From Planctomycetota bacterium (lineage in GTDB: Bacteria; Planctomycetota; Phycisphaerae; UBA1845; UTPLA1), in NCBI GenBank assembly GCA_016235815.1, contig JACRIM010000058.1:1-64000 (forward strand): 64,000 nucleotides of DNA. The letters are read 5' to 3'. Below the pieces are notes generated by a model, which saw nothing but the letters and a program-made list of their open reading frames with translations, was not told the origin of the DNA and ran no database searches. Made by a program: the position numbers and the translations under genes. Positions 1 to 7,469 of the stretch are shown here, piece after piece. The first letter of the stretch is position 1; the number at the start of each line of letters is the position of its first letter.

Positions 1-123
1 ATTTAACTGGCGTCCCGCAAAGTAACCCACGACGAGGCAAACGAAAGCAAGTACCAATGACTGTCGTGATAGAAGAGAGGGCGTCACTTGGCCCAACACC
101 CGTTCATGCCCGCCGTTCACCAT
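1..123 (-). CDS. N-terminus of a membrane protein, cut by the window edge
   Basis: An open frame starts at an ATG (121-123 on the complement) and stays open to base 1, giving 41 residues. It begins MVNGGHERVL and then has a hydrophobic stretch, LVLAFVCLVVGYFAG, that looks like a single membrane anchor or signal anchor after a short cytoplasmic leader. A GAGG-type ribosome binding site lies just upstream (GTGAGGTGAGTT before the ATG). The rest of the protein is outside the window, so no family can be assigned. The start, RBS and membrane segment together make it more likely real than chance. Confidence 0.6.
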   Translation of the reverse strand, partial: MVNGGHERVLGQVTPSLLSRQSLVLAFVCLVVGYFAGRQLN

Positions 124-979
124 AACTCACCTCACATCCTAATCTCTCACCGTCGTACTTGCCGAATCGCTCCACGGGGTCGCCGCAGTGACCGGCTGAG
201 GCATAGTACCATGTAGTGCGCCGACTTGCCCGCCTCATTGCCTGAATACTCCACAATAGCCGGAGAGCGCGTGGCCAACAACAGGAAGCGCAGATCGCCC
301 GAACCGATATGCGTCGAATCGCCCAGCGCCGTCAATTTCACCCAACCCTCCGCCCCAAAAAGCCCACGGATTGCAATCCGTGGGTTCCCCCTCCGAGCCT
401 AAATCCGCGAAGTCCCGGTTCCACGCAGCGCCCCCTTTCGACTTTTCGATGGTTCGACTTTTCACCGTGTCTGCGATCCCAACTCCTTACCTAACAAATA
501 CCTACAACAATTCACACCCGAAACGAAACGGTGATCAAGATTATTGAGTAGACAATGCAAGAAAACGTCTCGCCGCAAACGCATCATGCGGCGGTCGCGC
601 CGACTCCGCTCCGCAGACTTTCCGGACCAAGATTGGAGCCAATCCCATGCCCCGTGGCAACCGCCTTCCGATTTCGCCATTCGCTATTCGACATTCTGCA
701 TTCCCTCCGTCTCACTTCGTCCCACCTAATCCCACCTTTTTTTCATCCGGGAACCTGGGATTCCGCACCAACGCTGTCCCCATCGCGATCATCGGACAAA
801 AAACCCAAAATGTGCCTCAACCCACACCCCGCGTTGCGAAGCAACCGCTTCATGCACTCGGCCCCTTAAACCCTCGGCTCCTCTCGCCCAAGTGCGACGG
901 CAAACGCCAGCAAACGACAGCTGTTTTCAGAATCCGACCCGAAAAAACCCAAATTGTGCCGCCTGCGAAATCTGCGGTT
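124..979. other. Non-coding spacer with palindromic and low-complexity repeats
   Basis: No convincing gene is seen in this roughly 850-bp stretch. Open frames here are Arg/Pro/Ser-rich and antisense-like. It holds a perfect 22-bp palindrome (363-384), runs of TTTCGACTTTTCGA type (436-463), a block at 470-556 that is partly repeated at 41208-41300, and the phrase GTTGCGAAGCAACC (about 833-846), which recurs as TGTTGCAAAGCAACC near 41500. It looks like a decayed relative of the repeat-rich leader in front of the gene at 41635. Confidence 0.5.
363..384. repeat. Perfect 22-bp palindrome (REP-like)
   Basis: The arm CCCACGGATTG is followed directly by its exact reverse complement CAATCCGTGGG. It could form a cruciform or hairpin. 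Short perfect palindromes like this are scattered through planctomycete intergenic DNA. There is no T-run next to it, so it is not a standard terminator. Confidence 0.6.
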
Positions 980-1924
980 TCACTCCCCCACCACCGCCAA
1001 CACCCGCTCCGCAATCCCCTCCCCCGGCTCATCCCCCGCCACATCCACCCATCGCGTCATGGGGAACTTATGAAACCACGTCCGCTGGTGTTTCGCGAAC
1101 TGCCGCGTCAACACCTTGATCTTCTCAACCGCCTCCTCCAGCGAAGCCCGCTTCTCCAGATAATCGATCATCTGCGCATACCCCAGCGCCTGTCGCGCCT
1201 GCGTCCCCAACCCACCCGGCTCAGCCAGCAACTGCTTCGTCTCTCGCAGCAACCCCGCGTCCATCATCTCATGCACCCGCACATTGATCCGCCGCGACAA
1301 TTCCTCCCGATCGCGGCGAATCCCCACCACCAGAGCCGGATAGCGCATGACCCCCGCCGCCCACTGCCCTTGCTGCGTCGAAAGCGGGATGCCGGTCAGG
1401 TGAAAAACCTCCAGCCCGCGCTCGATCCGCTTCAGATCATTGGGATGAATCCGCGCCGCCGCGTTCGGGTCAACGCGAATCAGTTCTTCGTGCAATGCCG
1501 GCACGCCGTCCCGCTCGGCGCGCTGTCGAAGGTCCGCCCGAAACGCCTCATCCGCCGACGGCCCGTCGAACATGCCATACATCAACCCCATCAGATAAAG
1601 CGGCGTCCCCGCAGTCGCGAGCACTCGCCCCCCACGCCCCGTGACTTCGCCGATCGCCGCGTCCGCCATCTCCACAAACCGCGCCACGCTGAACGACTCG
1701 CTCGGTTCGGCCACGTCGATCATGTGATGCGGCACCAGTCGTCGCGTCTCGTCGCTCGCCTTCGCCGTCCCGATGTCCATCCGGCGATAGACCTGCATCG
1801 AGTCGACGGAAAGCACCTCAGCCCCGAGAGCCCGGGCAAGCGGAATCGACGCCGACGACTTGCCCGACGCCGTGCAGCCGAGAAGCAGGATCATCTGGTT
1901 GGATTGGATACTCGTATCGAACAC
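980..1924 (-). CDS. miaA: tRNA dimethylallyltransferase MiaA
   Basis: This 314-residue protein is of normal length for MiaA, which transfers a dimethylallyl group from DMAPP to N6 of A37 in tRNAs that read codons starting with U. Visible motifs are the P-loop GCTASGKS (residues 16-23), the catalytic-Asp segment SVDSMQVYR (about 39-47), IGTAK, the HHMID segment, AGTPLYL and the tRNA-binding region NDLKRIERGLEVF. The start used is the first ATG. An in-frame ATG at residue 11 (MILLLG), immediately before the P-loop strand, is an equally good start. It is a single gene with no operon partner visible. A 305-bp spacer separates it from the divergent gene at 2230. Confidence 0.95.
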   Translation of the reverse strand: MFDTSIQSNQMILLLGCTASGKSSASIPLARALGAEVLSVDSMQVYRRMDIGTAKASDETRRLVPHHMIDVAEPSESFSVARFVEMADAAIGEVTGRGGRVLATAGTPLYLMGLMYGMFDGPSADEAFRADLRQRAERDGVPALHEELIRVDPNAAARIHPNDLKRIERGLEVFHLTGIPLSTQQGQWAAGVMRYPALVVGIRRDREELSRRINVRVHEMMDAGLLRETKQLLAEPGGLGTQARQALGYAQMIDYLEKRASLEEAVEKIKVLTRQFAKHQRTWFHKFPMTRWVDVAGDEPGEGIAERVLAVVGE

Positions 1925-2072
1925 GCCAAACCCTCAGACGATTCGCATTATAACTGCGGGCAAGGCAAGAGGTTATGGCGTGACAAAGCGTTACACGATT
2001 CCGAGGGAATAGCCCCACCCGATTTGCCGGTTAACCATGCAAGGAGAATTGCGGTCTACACCCACTCAAGGT

Positions 2073-2115
2073 CGCGTACCGCGAGCACGAACCGTTATAA
2101 TGCGAATGATTATCA
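2073..2115 (+). promoter_or_regulatory. Probable promoter with TATAAT and a TGATTATCA dyad
   Basis: The 1925-2229 spacer contains a perfect -10 hexamer TATAAT at 2096-2101 and, right behind it, the near-palindrome TGATTATCA at 2107-2115. The -35 region (about 2073-2078) is weak. The dyad resembles half of an iron-regulator (Fur-type) box and sits over the expected transcription start of the Cys-rich gene at 2230, but a 9-bp match is weak evidence. The rest of the spacer shows no gene. Confidence 0.4.
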
Positions 2116-2229
2116 ATGGGGGCTTCGGCTCACCTGAGAGAAAAGTATCGAAAACGACAGCGAACTGACTCGGCGGCAAGGTGCCGTCGATCGAACGAAC
2201 ACGGGAATTATCCCAAAGGAGATTGGATC

Positions 2230-3231
2230 ATGCGACGATTGTTCACCCTTGCTGCGGCCCTGGTCTGCATGTGTAGCTTCACCGCCGCCAGTGTCTTTGC
2301 CGGACCTGCCTGCTGTTCAGGCGACAAGGACAAGGGCACCAAGATGGCCAAGTCCGAAACCTCCTGCACCAAGACCTGCGGCGGAACGACCGAAGGTTTC
2401 CCCACGATGGCCATGGTCGTCAATGGCAAGAGCTACGAGTGCTGCATGTCCGCCGCGAAGGCCGCCAAAGAAGCCAAGACCGGCATCATCTATCAGGTCG
2501 CCGATCAGAAGTTCGACTGCAAGGACAAGGCCATGGCCGCCCTTGCTGATATCAGCGAAGAGTATGTTGAGAACTACATGACCATCGCCTGCGTGGCCGA
2601 CGGCAAGGTCATGCTCTGCAAGGACAAGACCAGTTGCTGTGCGGAAAAAGGCGCAAAGGCCGAGGGTGGATCGTGCTCGAAAGGCGCGACCGTCTCCGCC
2701 AAGTCCGAAGGCTCCTGCACCAAGGGTGAGACCACCGTCACCGCCAAGTCCGAAGGTGCAACTTGCACCAAGTCCGGCGAAAAGACCACCGCCGTCGCTG
2801 CCAAGTCGGATAATGCCGGCTGCTGCAAGAGTGGCGCAAAGGCCATCGCCGCCAAGTCCGAAGGCTGCTGCAAGGATGGCGCCAAGGCCAAGGCCGTCGC
2901 CATGACCAAGGAAGAAATCGAGGCCTGCTGCAAGAACGCCAAGGAAGTCAAGTACATGGTCATGGGCCGCACCTTCAAGACCCGCGATGAGGCCGCAAAG
3001 GCCCGCGAAAGCGCGATGACCGCCGTCAAGCCGATCGCCATGAAGTACATCGTCGATGGCAAGGAAGTCTCCTGCGCCAGCGAAGTCTGCCCGAAGGCCA
3101 AGGCCGAAGGCAAGGTCAAGTACATGGTCAATAAGGACAAGATGGACTGCGAAATCGAAGCCCGCATCGCACTGGCCAAGGCCAAGTTCGAGGCCGCCCG
3201 CGACTTCGCCGAGAAGCTCGCAAAGATCTAA
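2230..3231 (+). CDS. Secreted Cys/Lys-rich repeat protein, possible metal binder
   Basis: The ATG at 2230 is preceded by AAAGGAG and opens a clear signal peptide (MRRLFTLAAALVCMCSFTAA...FAG), so it is preferred over an upstream in-frame ATG at 2116. The mature part of about 310 residues has more than 20 cysteines, many as CC pairs. The N-terminal third and the C-terminal third contain copies of a roughly 40-residue unit of the form 'YMVNGK..xC...A..A', as in MVVNGKSYECC, YQVADQKFDCK, YIVDGKEVSC and YMVNKDKMDC. Between them lies a low-complexity linker with about five AKSEG-(S/T)C copies. This layout suggests an exported thiol-rich metal-sequestering or metal-transfer protein; that is inference, and I recognise no named family. 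The stop codon is the first base triplet of a 52-bp tandem repeat. Confidence 0.8.
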   Translation: MRRLFTLAAALVCMCSFTAASVFAGPACCSGDKDKGTKMAKSETSCTKTCGGTTEGFPTMAMVVNGKSYECCMSAAKAAKEAKTGIIYQVADQKFDCKDKAMAALADISEEYVENYMTIACVADGKVMLCKDKTSCCAEKGAKAEGGSCSKGATVSAKSEGSCTKGETTVTAKSEGATCTKSGEKTTAVAAKSDNAGCCKSGAKAIAAKSEGCCKDGAKAKAVAMTKEEIEACCKNAKEVKYMVMGRTFKTRDEAAKARESAMTAVKPIAMKYIVDGKEVSCASEVCPKAKAEGKVKYMVNKDKMDCEIEARIALAKAKFEAARDFAEKLAKI

Positions 3232-3436
3232 GACGCCTGCTCAGAGCCGCGCCCGTTAGGAAGCGGGTTCGGTTACAGACTAAGACGTCTGTTCAGAGCC
3301 GCGCCCGTTAGGAAGCGGGTTCGGCTACAGACTAAGACGTCTGTTCAGAGCCGCGCCCGTTAGGAAGCGGGTTCGGTTACAGACTAAGACGCCTGCTCAG
3401 AGCCGCGCCCGTTAGGAAGCGGGTTCGGTTATAGAC
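3229..3436 (+). repeat. Four tandem copies of a 52-bp hairpin unit
   Basis: Units are at 3229-3280, 3281-3332, 3333-3384 and 3385-3436. Each begins TAAGACG(T/C)CTG and contains AGAGCCGCGCCCG, a TTAGGAAG loop and CGGGTTCGG, so each can fold as GCCG-CCCG/CGGG-CGGC hairpins. They differ only at a few C/T positions. The first TAA is the stop codon of the preceding gene. A related single copy (AGAGCCGCGACCG...GAGCGGGTT) is at 41366-41397, so the unit belongs to a dispersed family. Confidence 0.9.
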
Positions 3437-3451
3437 ACAATCCAAATGAAC

Positions 3452-3484
3452 AAAGGCCCGTCGCGTCATGCGGCGGGCCTTTTT
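3452..3484 (+). terminator. Rho-independent terminator
   Basis: AAAGGCCCGTCGC, the loop GTCAT and GCGGCGGGCCTTT pair with one G-U mismatch and run into TTTTT at 3480-3484. It terminates the Cys-rich gene and its repeat array. On the other strand the stem is followed by only a short T-run, so termination of the convergent DUF4286 gene there would be weak. Confidence 0.85.
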
Positions 3485-3512
3485 AATTTGTTCACAACAG
3501 AAGAAGGTCTAA

Positions 3513-3827
3513 CTAACGATACGCCTGACCATGTTCGATGGTGCCCGACCGGCGGACATACGTGATGGCATCGGCGCCGAATCGCTCCAACCCCTCGGCC
3601 CGCAACCGCGGCGCTTCGTTCTGAATGTACGCGTCAAACTCTGCACGATCGGCAAACTCATACTGCGAAGCGTAGGTGCGAACGGCATCGAGTTTCACCA
3701 GCCGAGCCGACACGGCCCCCGCGACGATGACATCCGTGAAGTGCTTCGACTTAATCCAAGTCAGCCACGCCGACTCGGTCGCTTCGTCGGCAATCGTGGC
3801 CTGCACTTCGTAAAAAACTCGACTCAT
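3513..3827 (-). CDS. DUF4286 family protein
   Basis: This 104-residue protein starts MSRVFYEVQATI and contains the pattern of the DUF4286 family: a ferredoxin-like small domain with W..W(I/M)K..H...V...G and, later, YA.QYEFADRAEFDAYIQNEAPRLR. The family is widespread and its function is unknown; the fold resembles the dimeric alpha-beta barrel (EthD/ABM-like). It lies 26 bp downstream of the LolA-like gene, is transcribed the same way and may be cotranscribed. The length is normal for the family. Confidence 0.8.
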   Translation of the reverse strand: MSRVFYEVQATIADEATESAWLTWIKSKHFTDVIVAGAVSARLVKLDAVRTYASQYEFADRAEFDAYIQNEAPRLRAEGLERFGADAITYVRRSGTIEHGQAYR

Positions 3828-3853
3828 GGACGCTTCGCCTGGGTGTCAACCCG

Positions 3854-4645
3854 TTAGTCTTTCTTCTTCTCATCGCCCTTCTTCGGTTTTTCGTCGCCTT
3901 GCTTGTGTCGATTCTTCATGGCCTCGGTATCCATGAACTTCACGCCCTCGGGAGCCTTGAATCGGTCGCCCGGGATGTCCGGGTTGATCTTTACATTGTT
4001 CATCAGCACGGTCGTCATCGGCTTTCCTGCCTCGTCGAACATGACGGACTTCACCACGATCCCGGTGTCCTTTTGCAAGTAATAATGACTCCGGCTGACG
4101 CTTAACCCCGCCCCCTTCGACTTCGGCACGACCTCAAGAACGAAGGCCTCCTTGCCGTCTACTTTCTCATCGGAGAGCAGCTTGAGGTTGTTATCCTTCT
4201 TGAGTGTGTCGAAGAATCCTTTGCCGGCCACAGACATGTCGTTCTTCTGAACGGCCGACTTCATGGCCGTCTTCTGCCCCATCGAATCGCTGATGGTGTA
4301 GTTGAACTTTCCGTCACAGATCATCGTCATCTTCTGGTCCATCTTGACCTGATTGCCGGCGACGGTGGTGACGCTGGTCGTTTCCGATTCCAGTCGAAAG
4401 AGCGTTGTGTCACCCTTCCGCACAAACTCATACTTGCCCGAGGTGTGGCTCACCATCTTGAAGTCGGCTGTTTCCGAGTTCACTTCGACGATCTGCGCGG
4501 CAGACATCGATTTCAGTTTCGCGCCGACTTCTTCAAGCCGTTTGACGACGGCCTCAAGGTTCTCTCCGGCTTGTGCCGTCGTGGAGACGAGTGCGCCCAT
4601 CACCAGCGTGACGATCTGTACGATGCGTTGCCATTTCCGTGCCAT
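3854..4645 (-). CDS. LolA-like exported protein
   Basis: The 263-residue protein has an N-terminal signal peptide (VTLVMGALVSTTAQAGE). A beta-rich body follows with the LolA/LolB/DUF2092 type of pattern: KFNYTISDS near the middle, then VDGKEAFVLEVVPK and HYYLQKDTGIVVKSVMFDEAGKPMTTVLMNNVKINPDIPGDRFKAPEGVKF. This pattern is usual for periplasmic lipoprotein-carrier-like proteins of planctomycetes. The C-terminus is a Lys/Asp/Glu tail (KPKKGDEKKKD) that I cannot interpret. A direct role in lipoprotein transport is an inference from fold only. It sits between the DinB-like gene and the DUF4286 gene on the same strand. Confidence 0.7.
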   Translation of the reverse strand: MARKWQRIVQIVTLVMGALVSTTAQAGENLEAVVKRLEEVGAKLKSMSAAQIVEVNSETADFKMVSHTSGKYEFVRKGDTTLFRLESETTSVTTVAGNQVKMDQKMTMICDGKFNYTISDSMGQKTAMKSAVQKNDMSVAGKGFFDTLKKDNNLKLLSDEKVDGKEAFVLEVVPKSKGAGLSVSRSHYYLQKDTGIVVKSVMFDEAGKPMTTVLMNNVKINPDIPGDRFKAPEGVKFMDTEAMKNRHKQGDEKPKKGDEKKKD

Positions 4646-4686
4646 GGGTTTCGACCTTTCTGAAAAACCGCGAACGACTTCCGTGA

Positions 4687-5220
4687 TTACTTGGCAGCTT
4701 GGACCGCTGCAATATACCGGGTTAATTGATCGATGTGCGAAAGATCGTGCCCCGCGTGCATCTTGAGCATGGTCCCAAGCGACTCCCGGCCTCGCTCGTT
4801 ATGAACGCCGCAGCGGTTCAGGTCCATCGGCGACATGGCCCGCCATAGGCCTATGTTCACCTGTCGCAATGGACGGAATTGCTCAACCAGCTCTCGTGGA
4901 TCGCGCAGGCTGTACCGTTGCGCCGATACCCACAGATCCTGGTCCATCCCGATGATCGTGGGTTCCACCTCGGAGAAGATCAGTCGCACGCGAAAACCAT
5001 AGACCCATTCCGAGTCGATCAGGTGTCCGATGATCTCGGTTGGTGTCCACTTTCCGGGGAATGGCCGAGCCTGCAAGTCCGCGACAGTGTTCGCCCGGAC
5101 CATGTCGGCCAGCACATCCGCGGTCTTGCTCAGCGCATCGATCGGGTCGCGCACACCCAACAAACCCATCAACTTATCCTGATAGCTGCTGCTCTTGCTG
5201 ATATCCGTCATGGTGCTCAT
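4687..5220 (-). CDS. DinB superfamily protein
   Basis: The start used is MSTMTDISK (ATG 5218-5220), preceded by GAGGAG; a longer frame to 5358 lacks such a site. The 177 residues match the four-helix DinB/YfiT metalloenzyme fold: FPGKWTPTEIIGHLIDSEW near residue 55 supplies the first metal-ligand His, and HAGHDLSHIDQLTRYI near the C-terminus supplies the H...H pair. Relatives bind a divalent metal and often act as thiol (bacillithiol or mycothiol) S-transferases, but the substrate here cannot be inferred. The 42-bp gap to the LolA-like gene downstream permits cotranscription. Confidence 0.8.
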   Translation of the reverse strand: MSTMTDISKSSSYQDKLMGLLGVRDPIDALSKTADVLADMVRANTVADLQARPFPGKWTPTEIIGHLIDSEWVYGFRVRLIFSEVEPTIIGMDQDLWVSAQRYSLRDPRELVEQFRPLRQVNIGLWRAMSPMDLNRCGVHNERGRESLGTMLKMHAGHDLSHIDQLTRYIAAVQAAK

Positions 5221-5386
5221 GCCTGTTTCACTCCTCGGCTCGTCCGGTAGTGTAATCACCGGCGTCGATCCTGACACCGCGGCCGATAAGGGAAGTACCT
5301 GCCCTCCCTCTCCATCCTTGAACCCCCTTCCAACAACTGCATAGCATCTTCCGTTCAAGCGCCCGCGGATTCAGAGGGGGAATCCC

Positions 5387-5848
5387 ATGAAGCGTTTCGC
5401 CGTCGCATCACTGTTCATGCTTGCCCTGGCCTGCGGTTCAGGCGTTGTGGCGCCGCTGCGCCCCAATCTGAATTTCAACATCGATGTTCCGCCCGCCCCC
5501 GCGGTCCTTGTGAACTTGGATGGCCGCTGGACCCTCACAGGGTTTGACGGCGTCCAATCCTGCCTGGTGATTCAGGAGTCGCGCGTTTCAATTCTCGATC
5601 TGACGTGCTCATCCGACGGACGCGGATTCGTCGCCGCCATCACCAACAGCCCGGTCATCACCCGCGCCGGCGATCTGATAACCCTTACTCTCACCTACCG
5701 ATTCAACAATCAAACCGATCTTCAGGGTCGGCTCTCGTTCACGGGCAGTTTGCAGATTGACGGCGCTTTTGTGGGCACCCGCCGTGACGAGATCATCGGT
5801 GACAAGAACGGTCCTGCGATCACCCCCGCATTGATGGCGCGATCGTAG
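5387..5848 (+). CDS. Small lipoprotein of unknown function
   Basis: The 153-residue protein starts after GAGGGGGAATCCC and has a lipoprotein signal, MKRFAVASLFMLALAC, with Cys16 in a good lipobox. The mature part is beta-rich: GRWTLTGFDGVQSCLVIQESRV..., ITLTLTYRFNNQTDLQGRLSFTGSLQIDGAFVGTRRDEI. The C-terminal 'Y-F-...-L.G....G.L..DG...GT' pattern recurs in the lipoprotein at 7023-7454, so the two may be distant paralogues. It is convergent with the lipocalin gene 35 bp downstream. Confidence 0.75.
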   Translation: MKRFAVASLFMLALACGSGVVAPLRPNLNFNIDVPPAPAVLVNLDGRWTLTGFDGVQSCLVIQESRVSILDLTCSSDGRGFVAAITNSPVITRAGDLITLTLTYRFNNQTDLQGRLSFTGSLQIDGAFVGTRRDEIIGDKNGPAITPALMARS

Positions 5849-5882
5849 CCACATCTCAAATGACAAGGAAATGGTAGTGGTC

Positions 5883-6410
5883 CTAGGGCTGCGGAGTGAC
5901 GACCAGCTTGCTCGGGTCGTAGCCCCGATCCGGCAGACGCGACAAAATTCCCTGATACGTCGCATCATTCATTGTTGAAGTTCGCGACAGGATCCACAGC
6001 GTCGACCGGCTCGGCTCACCTACGACCGCGTATTCATAGTTCGGTCCGACCTCGAGAATCCAATACGCCCCCTCAAACGGACCGAAGAACCCCACAGCCA
6101 GTTTTGCGTTCGTCGAGGTATCCACGATTCGCGCCCTTCCTTCAATCGAGTCGACCGTTCCGTCGGCCGTCTGGCACCTGTTGATGACTTGGACGCGCCC
6201 ATCATCCAATACCGCATACTCCGCCGTGGTCCCGCCGACGCATTGCTTCTGGAACGGATTCGGATATTTGGCAATCTCGTACCATTTTCCGACATAGCGC
6301 GAGACGTCCACATTGTCGACCGTCGCCAGCGGTGGATAGAAAGCGTCATACGCAGAACAACCAGCACCAAGCATCGCAACGAATGCCGCCATCAAGACTC
6401 GATTCATCAT
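5883..6410 (-). CDS. blc: Outer-membrane lipocalin (Blc/ApoD type)
   Basis: The 175-residue lipoprotein has a lipobox LGAGC with Cys18. The lipocalin signature GKWYEIAKYPNPFQKQC lies near residue 41, and the second conserved segment YAVVGEPSRSTLWILSRTSTM lies near residue 125, both typical of bacterial Blc. Blc proteins bind lysophospholipids or fatty acids at the outer membrane and are linked to membrane stress. The length is normal. Two adjacent start codons (MM) are available. Its promoter region is the 168-bp spacer shared with the divergent gene at 6579. Confidence 0.9.
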   Translation of the reverse strand: MMNRVLMAAFVAMLGAGCSAYDAFYPPLATVDNVDVSRYVGKWYEIAKYPNPFQKQCVGGTTAEYAVLDDGRVQVINRCQTADGTVDSIEGRARIVDTSTNAKLAVGFFGPFEGAYWILEVGPNYEYAVVGEPSRSTLWILSRTSTMNDATYQGILSRLPDRGYDPSKLVVTPQP

Positions 6411-6578
6411 GTGCTCCAGATATTCGCGAAGTCCATTTGCCTCTTACACCGTGAGGCGTTGCATCAGGGTTGTGATAGCGTCGGTCCCGGCCGATTTCCA
6501 AAGGCCGAAACACGCCTGCGATCGTGCCCCAAACTCGGCCCTGTAAATCGTTCATGTCTTGAGTCATAATCAGCCCCC

Positions 6579-6932
6579 ATGTCAGCCTCCGACGCTCAAA
6601 AACCGCTCCACCTCGTTGCCAGGGCCGAACAGCCGGCCAAAATCATTCACCTGACGGCGTCGCTGGTCGCGGTCGCGCTGATTGGAGTTTCCGGAGATCT
6701 GCTGTTAACCGTCGCCGTTTTTTTGCTCATCGTCGCACTGATTGCCGAAGGGGTTCGCACCGTGCGCCTCTCAGCCCTGCGTCGGGCGTTGCAGGAATGT
6801 GACTACCAGCGGTGTCTCCATTGCGGCGCCCCATTGGGAAAAGACCGCCGCCCCGCCTCGTGTTCGAAATGCAAATCCTTGTGGCCGATCGGCAAGTTGC
6901 GCGACATGTGGGAGTCGGCCCTTGACCTATAA
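6579..6932 (+). CDS. Small membrane protein with a zinc-ribbon tail
   Basis: The 117 residues contain a hydrophobic hairpin (about residues 21-60, IIHLTASLVAVALIGVSGDLLLTVAVFLLIVALIAEGV) that would span the membrane twice. A cytoplasmic tail carries two Cys pairs, CLHCG and CSKCK, separated by about 15 residues, as in a zinc ribbon. No named family is recognised. It stands alone between the divergent lipocalin and the next lipoprotein gene. Confidence 0.7.
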   Translation: MSASDAQKPLHLVARAEQPAKIIHLTASLVAVALIGVSGDLLLTVAVFLLIVALIAEGVRTVRLSALRRALQECDYQRCLHCGAPLGKDRRPASCSKCKSLWPIGKLRDMWESALDL

Positions 6933-7022
6933 CTCCATGCCATGAAAAACGGCGACCCCCGCGTATAATCACATGCAACCTGCCCTCGCCGAACCCGCCT
7001 CGCGAATGATTGGAATGCTCCC

Positions 7023-7454
7023 ATGTCTCGACAACGATCGCTTCTGACTTTCGTGCTCCTCGCACCAATCCTCGGATGCAATGGAATCCCTGGTTTTCTT
7101 TCGCCGCAGGACGGCACCTGGATTGGCACACCCACGCAGATTGTGCTTGGCAGCGCAACCTACATCGTGCAAATCAGTCAGGATCGAATGGTCCGCGTCA
7201 ACGTCAACAGCACCGAGTGGAGCGTCCAGCAATCCAATCCGGCGACCCGCACCGGTACACAGATCATCTGGAAGTCCGTGGCCGCACCGCCTGCTGGTTC
7301 TGTTATTAGCCTCACCAACATCGAGTACACCTTTGACGTTGCGGTACAACTGGACGGCAGCCTGATGGGCACTGTCACACAGGCAATCCCCATCATTCCC
7401 GGTGTCGTCTCCATTCCAACGACGACGACGCCGGTAACGCTCCGACGTATTTGA
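7023..7454 (+). CDS. Small lipoprotein of unknown function
   Basis: The 143 residues start MSRQRSLLTFVLLAPILGC, with lipobox Cys19. The mature part is beta-rich (GTWIGTPTQIVLGSATYIVQISQ, ...YTFDVAVQLDGSLMGTVTQAI) and ends in a Thr/Ile-rich tail. The 'YTF...LDGSLMGT' segment resembles the C-terminal half of the lipoprotein at 5387. It ends 15 bp before the EEP-family gene, so the two are probably cotranscribed. Confidence 0.75.
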   Translation: MSRQRSLLTFVLLAPILGCNGIPGFLSPQDGTWIGTPTQIVLGSATYIVQISQDRMVRVNVNSTEWSVQQSNPATRTGTQIIWKSVAAPPAGSVISLTNIEYTFDVAVQLDGSLMGTVTQAIPIIPGVVSIPTTTTPVTLRRI

Positions 7455-7469
7455 TATAATGGGCGTCGG

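Noticed and set aside
647-2137. 496-codon plus-strand open frame
   Set aside because: It is the antisense of miaA plus spacer. The product is Arg/Pro/His-rich and shows no domain, while miaA on the other strand is unmistakable.
2038-2169. 43-codon ORF with internal AAGGAG (opens MQGELRS)
   Set aside because: No RBS at the right distance before its ATG, it overlaps the promoter of the Cys-rich gene, and it shows no recognisable features.
2574-3185. 203-codon minus-strand frame opposite the Cys-rich gene
   Set aside because: It has a low-complexity composition that mirrors the AAG/GCC-rich codons of the real gene, with no RBS.
3229-3436. Possible CRISPR array
   Set aside because: Repeats are directly adjacent 52-bp units with no unique spacers and no cas genes near; it is a tandem repeat.
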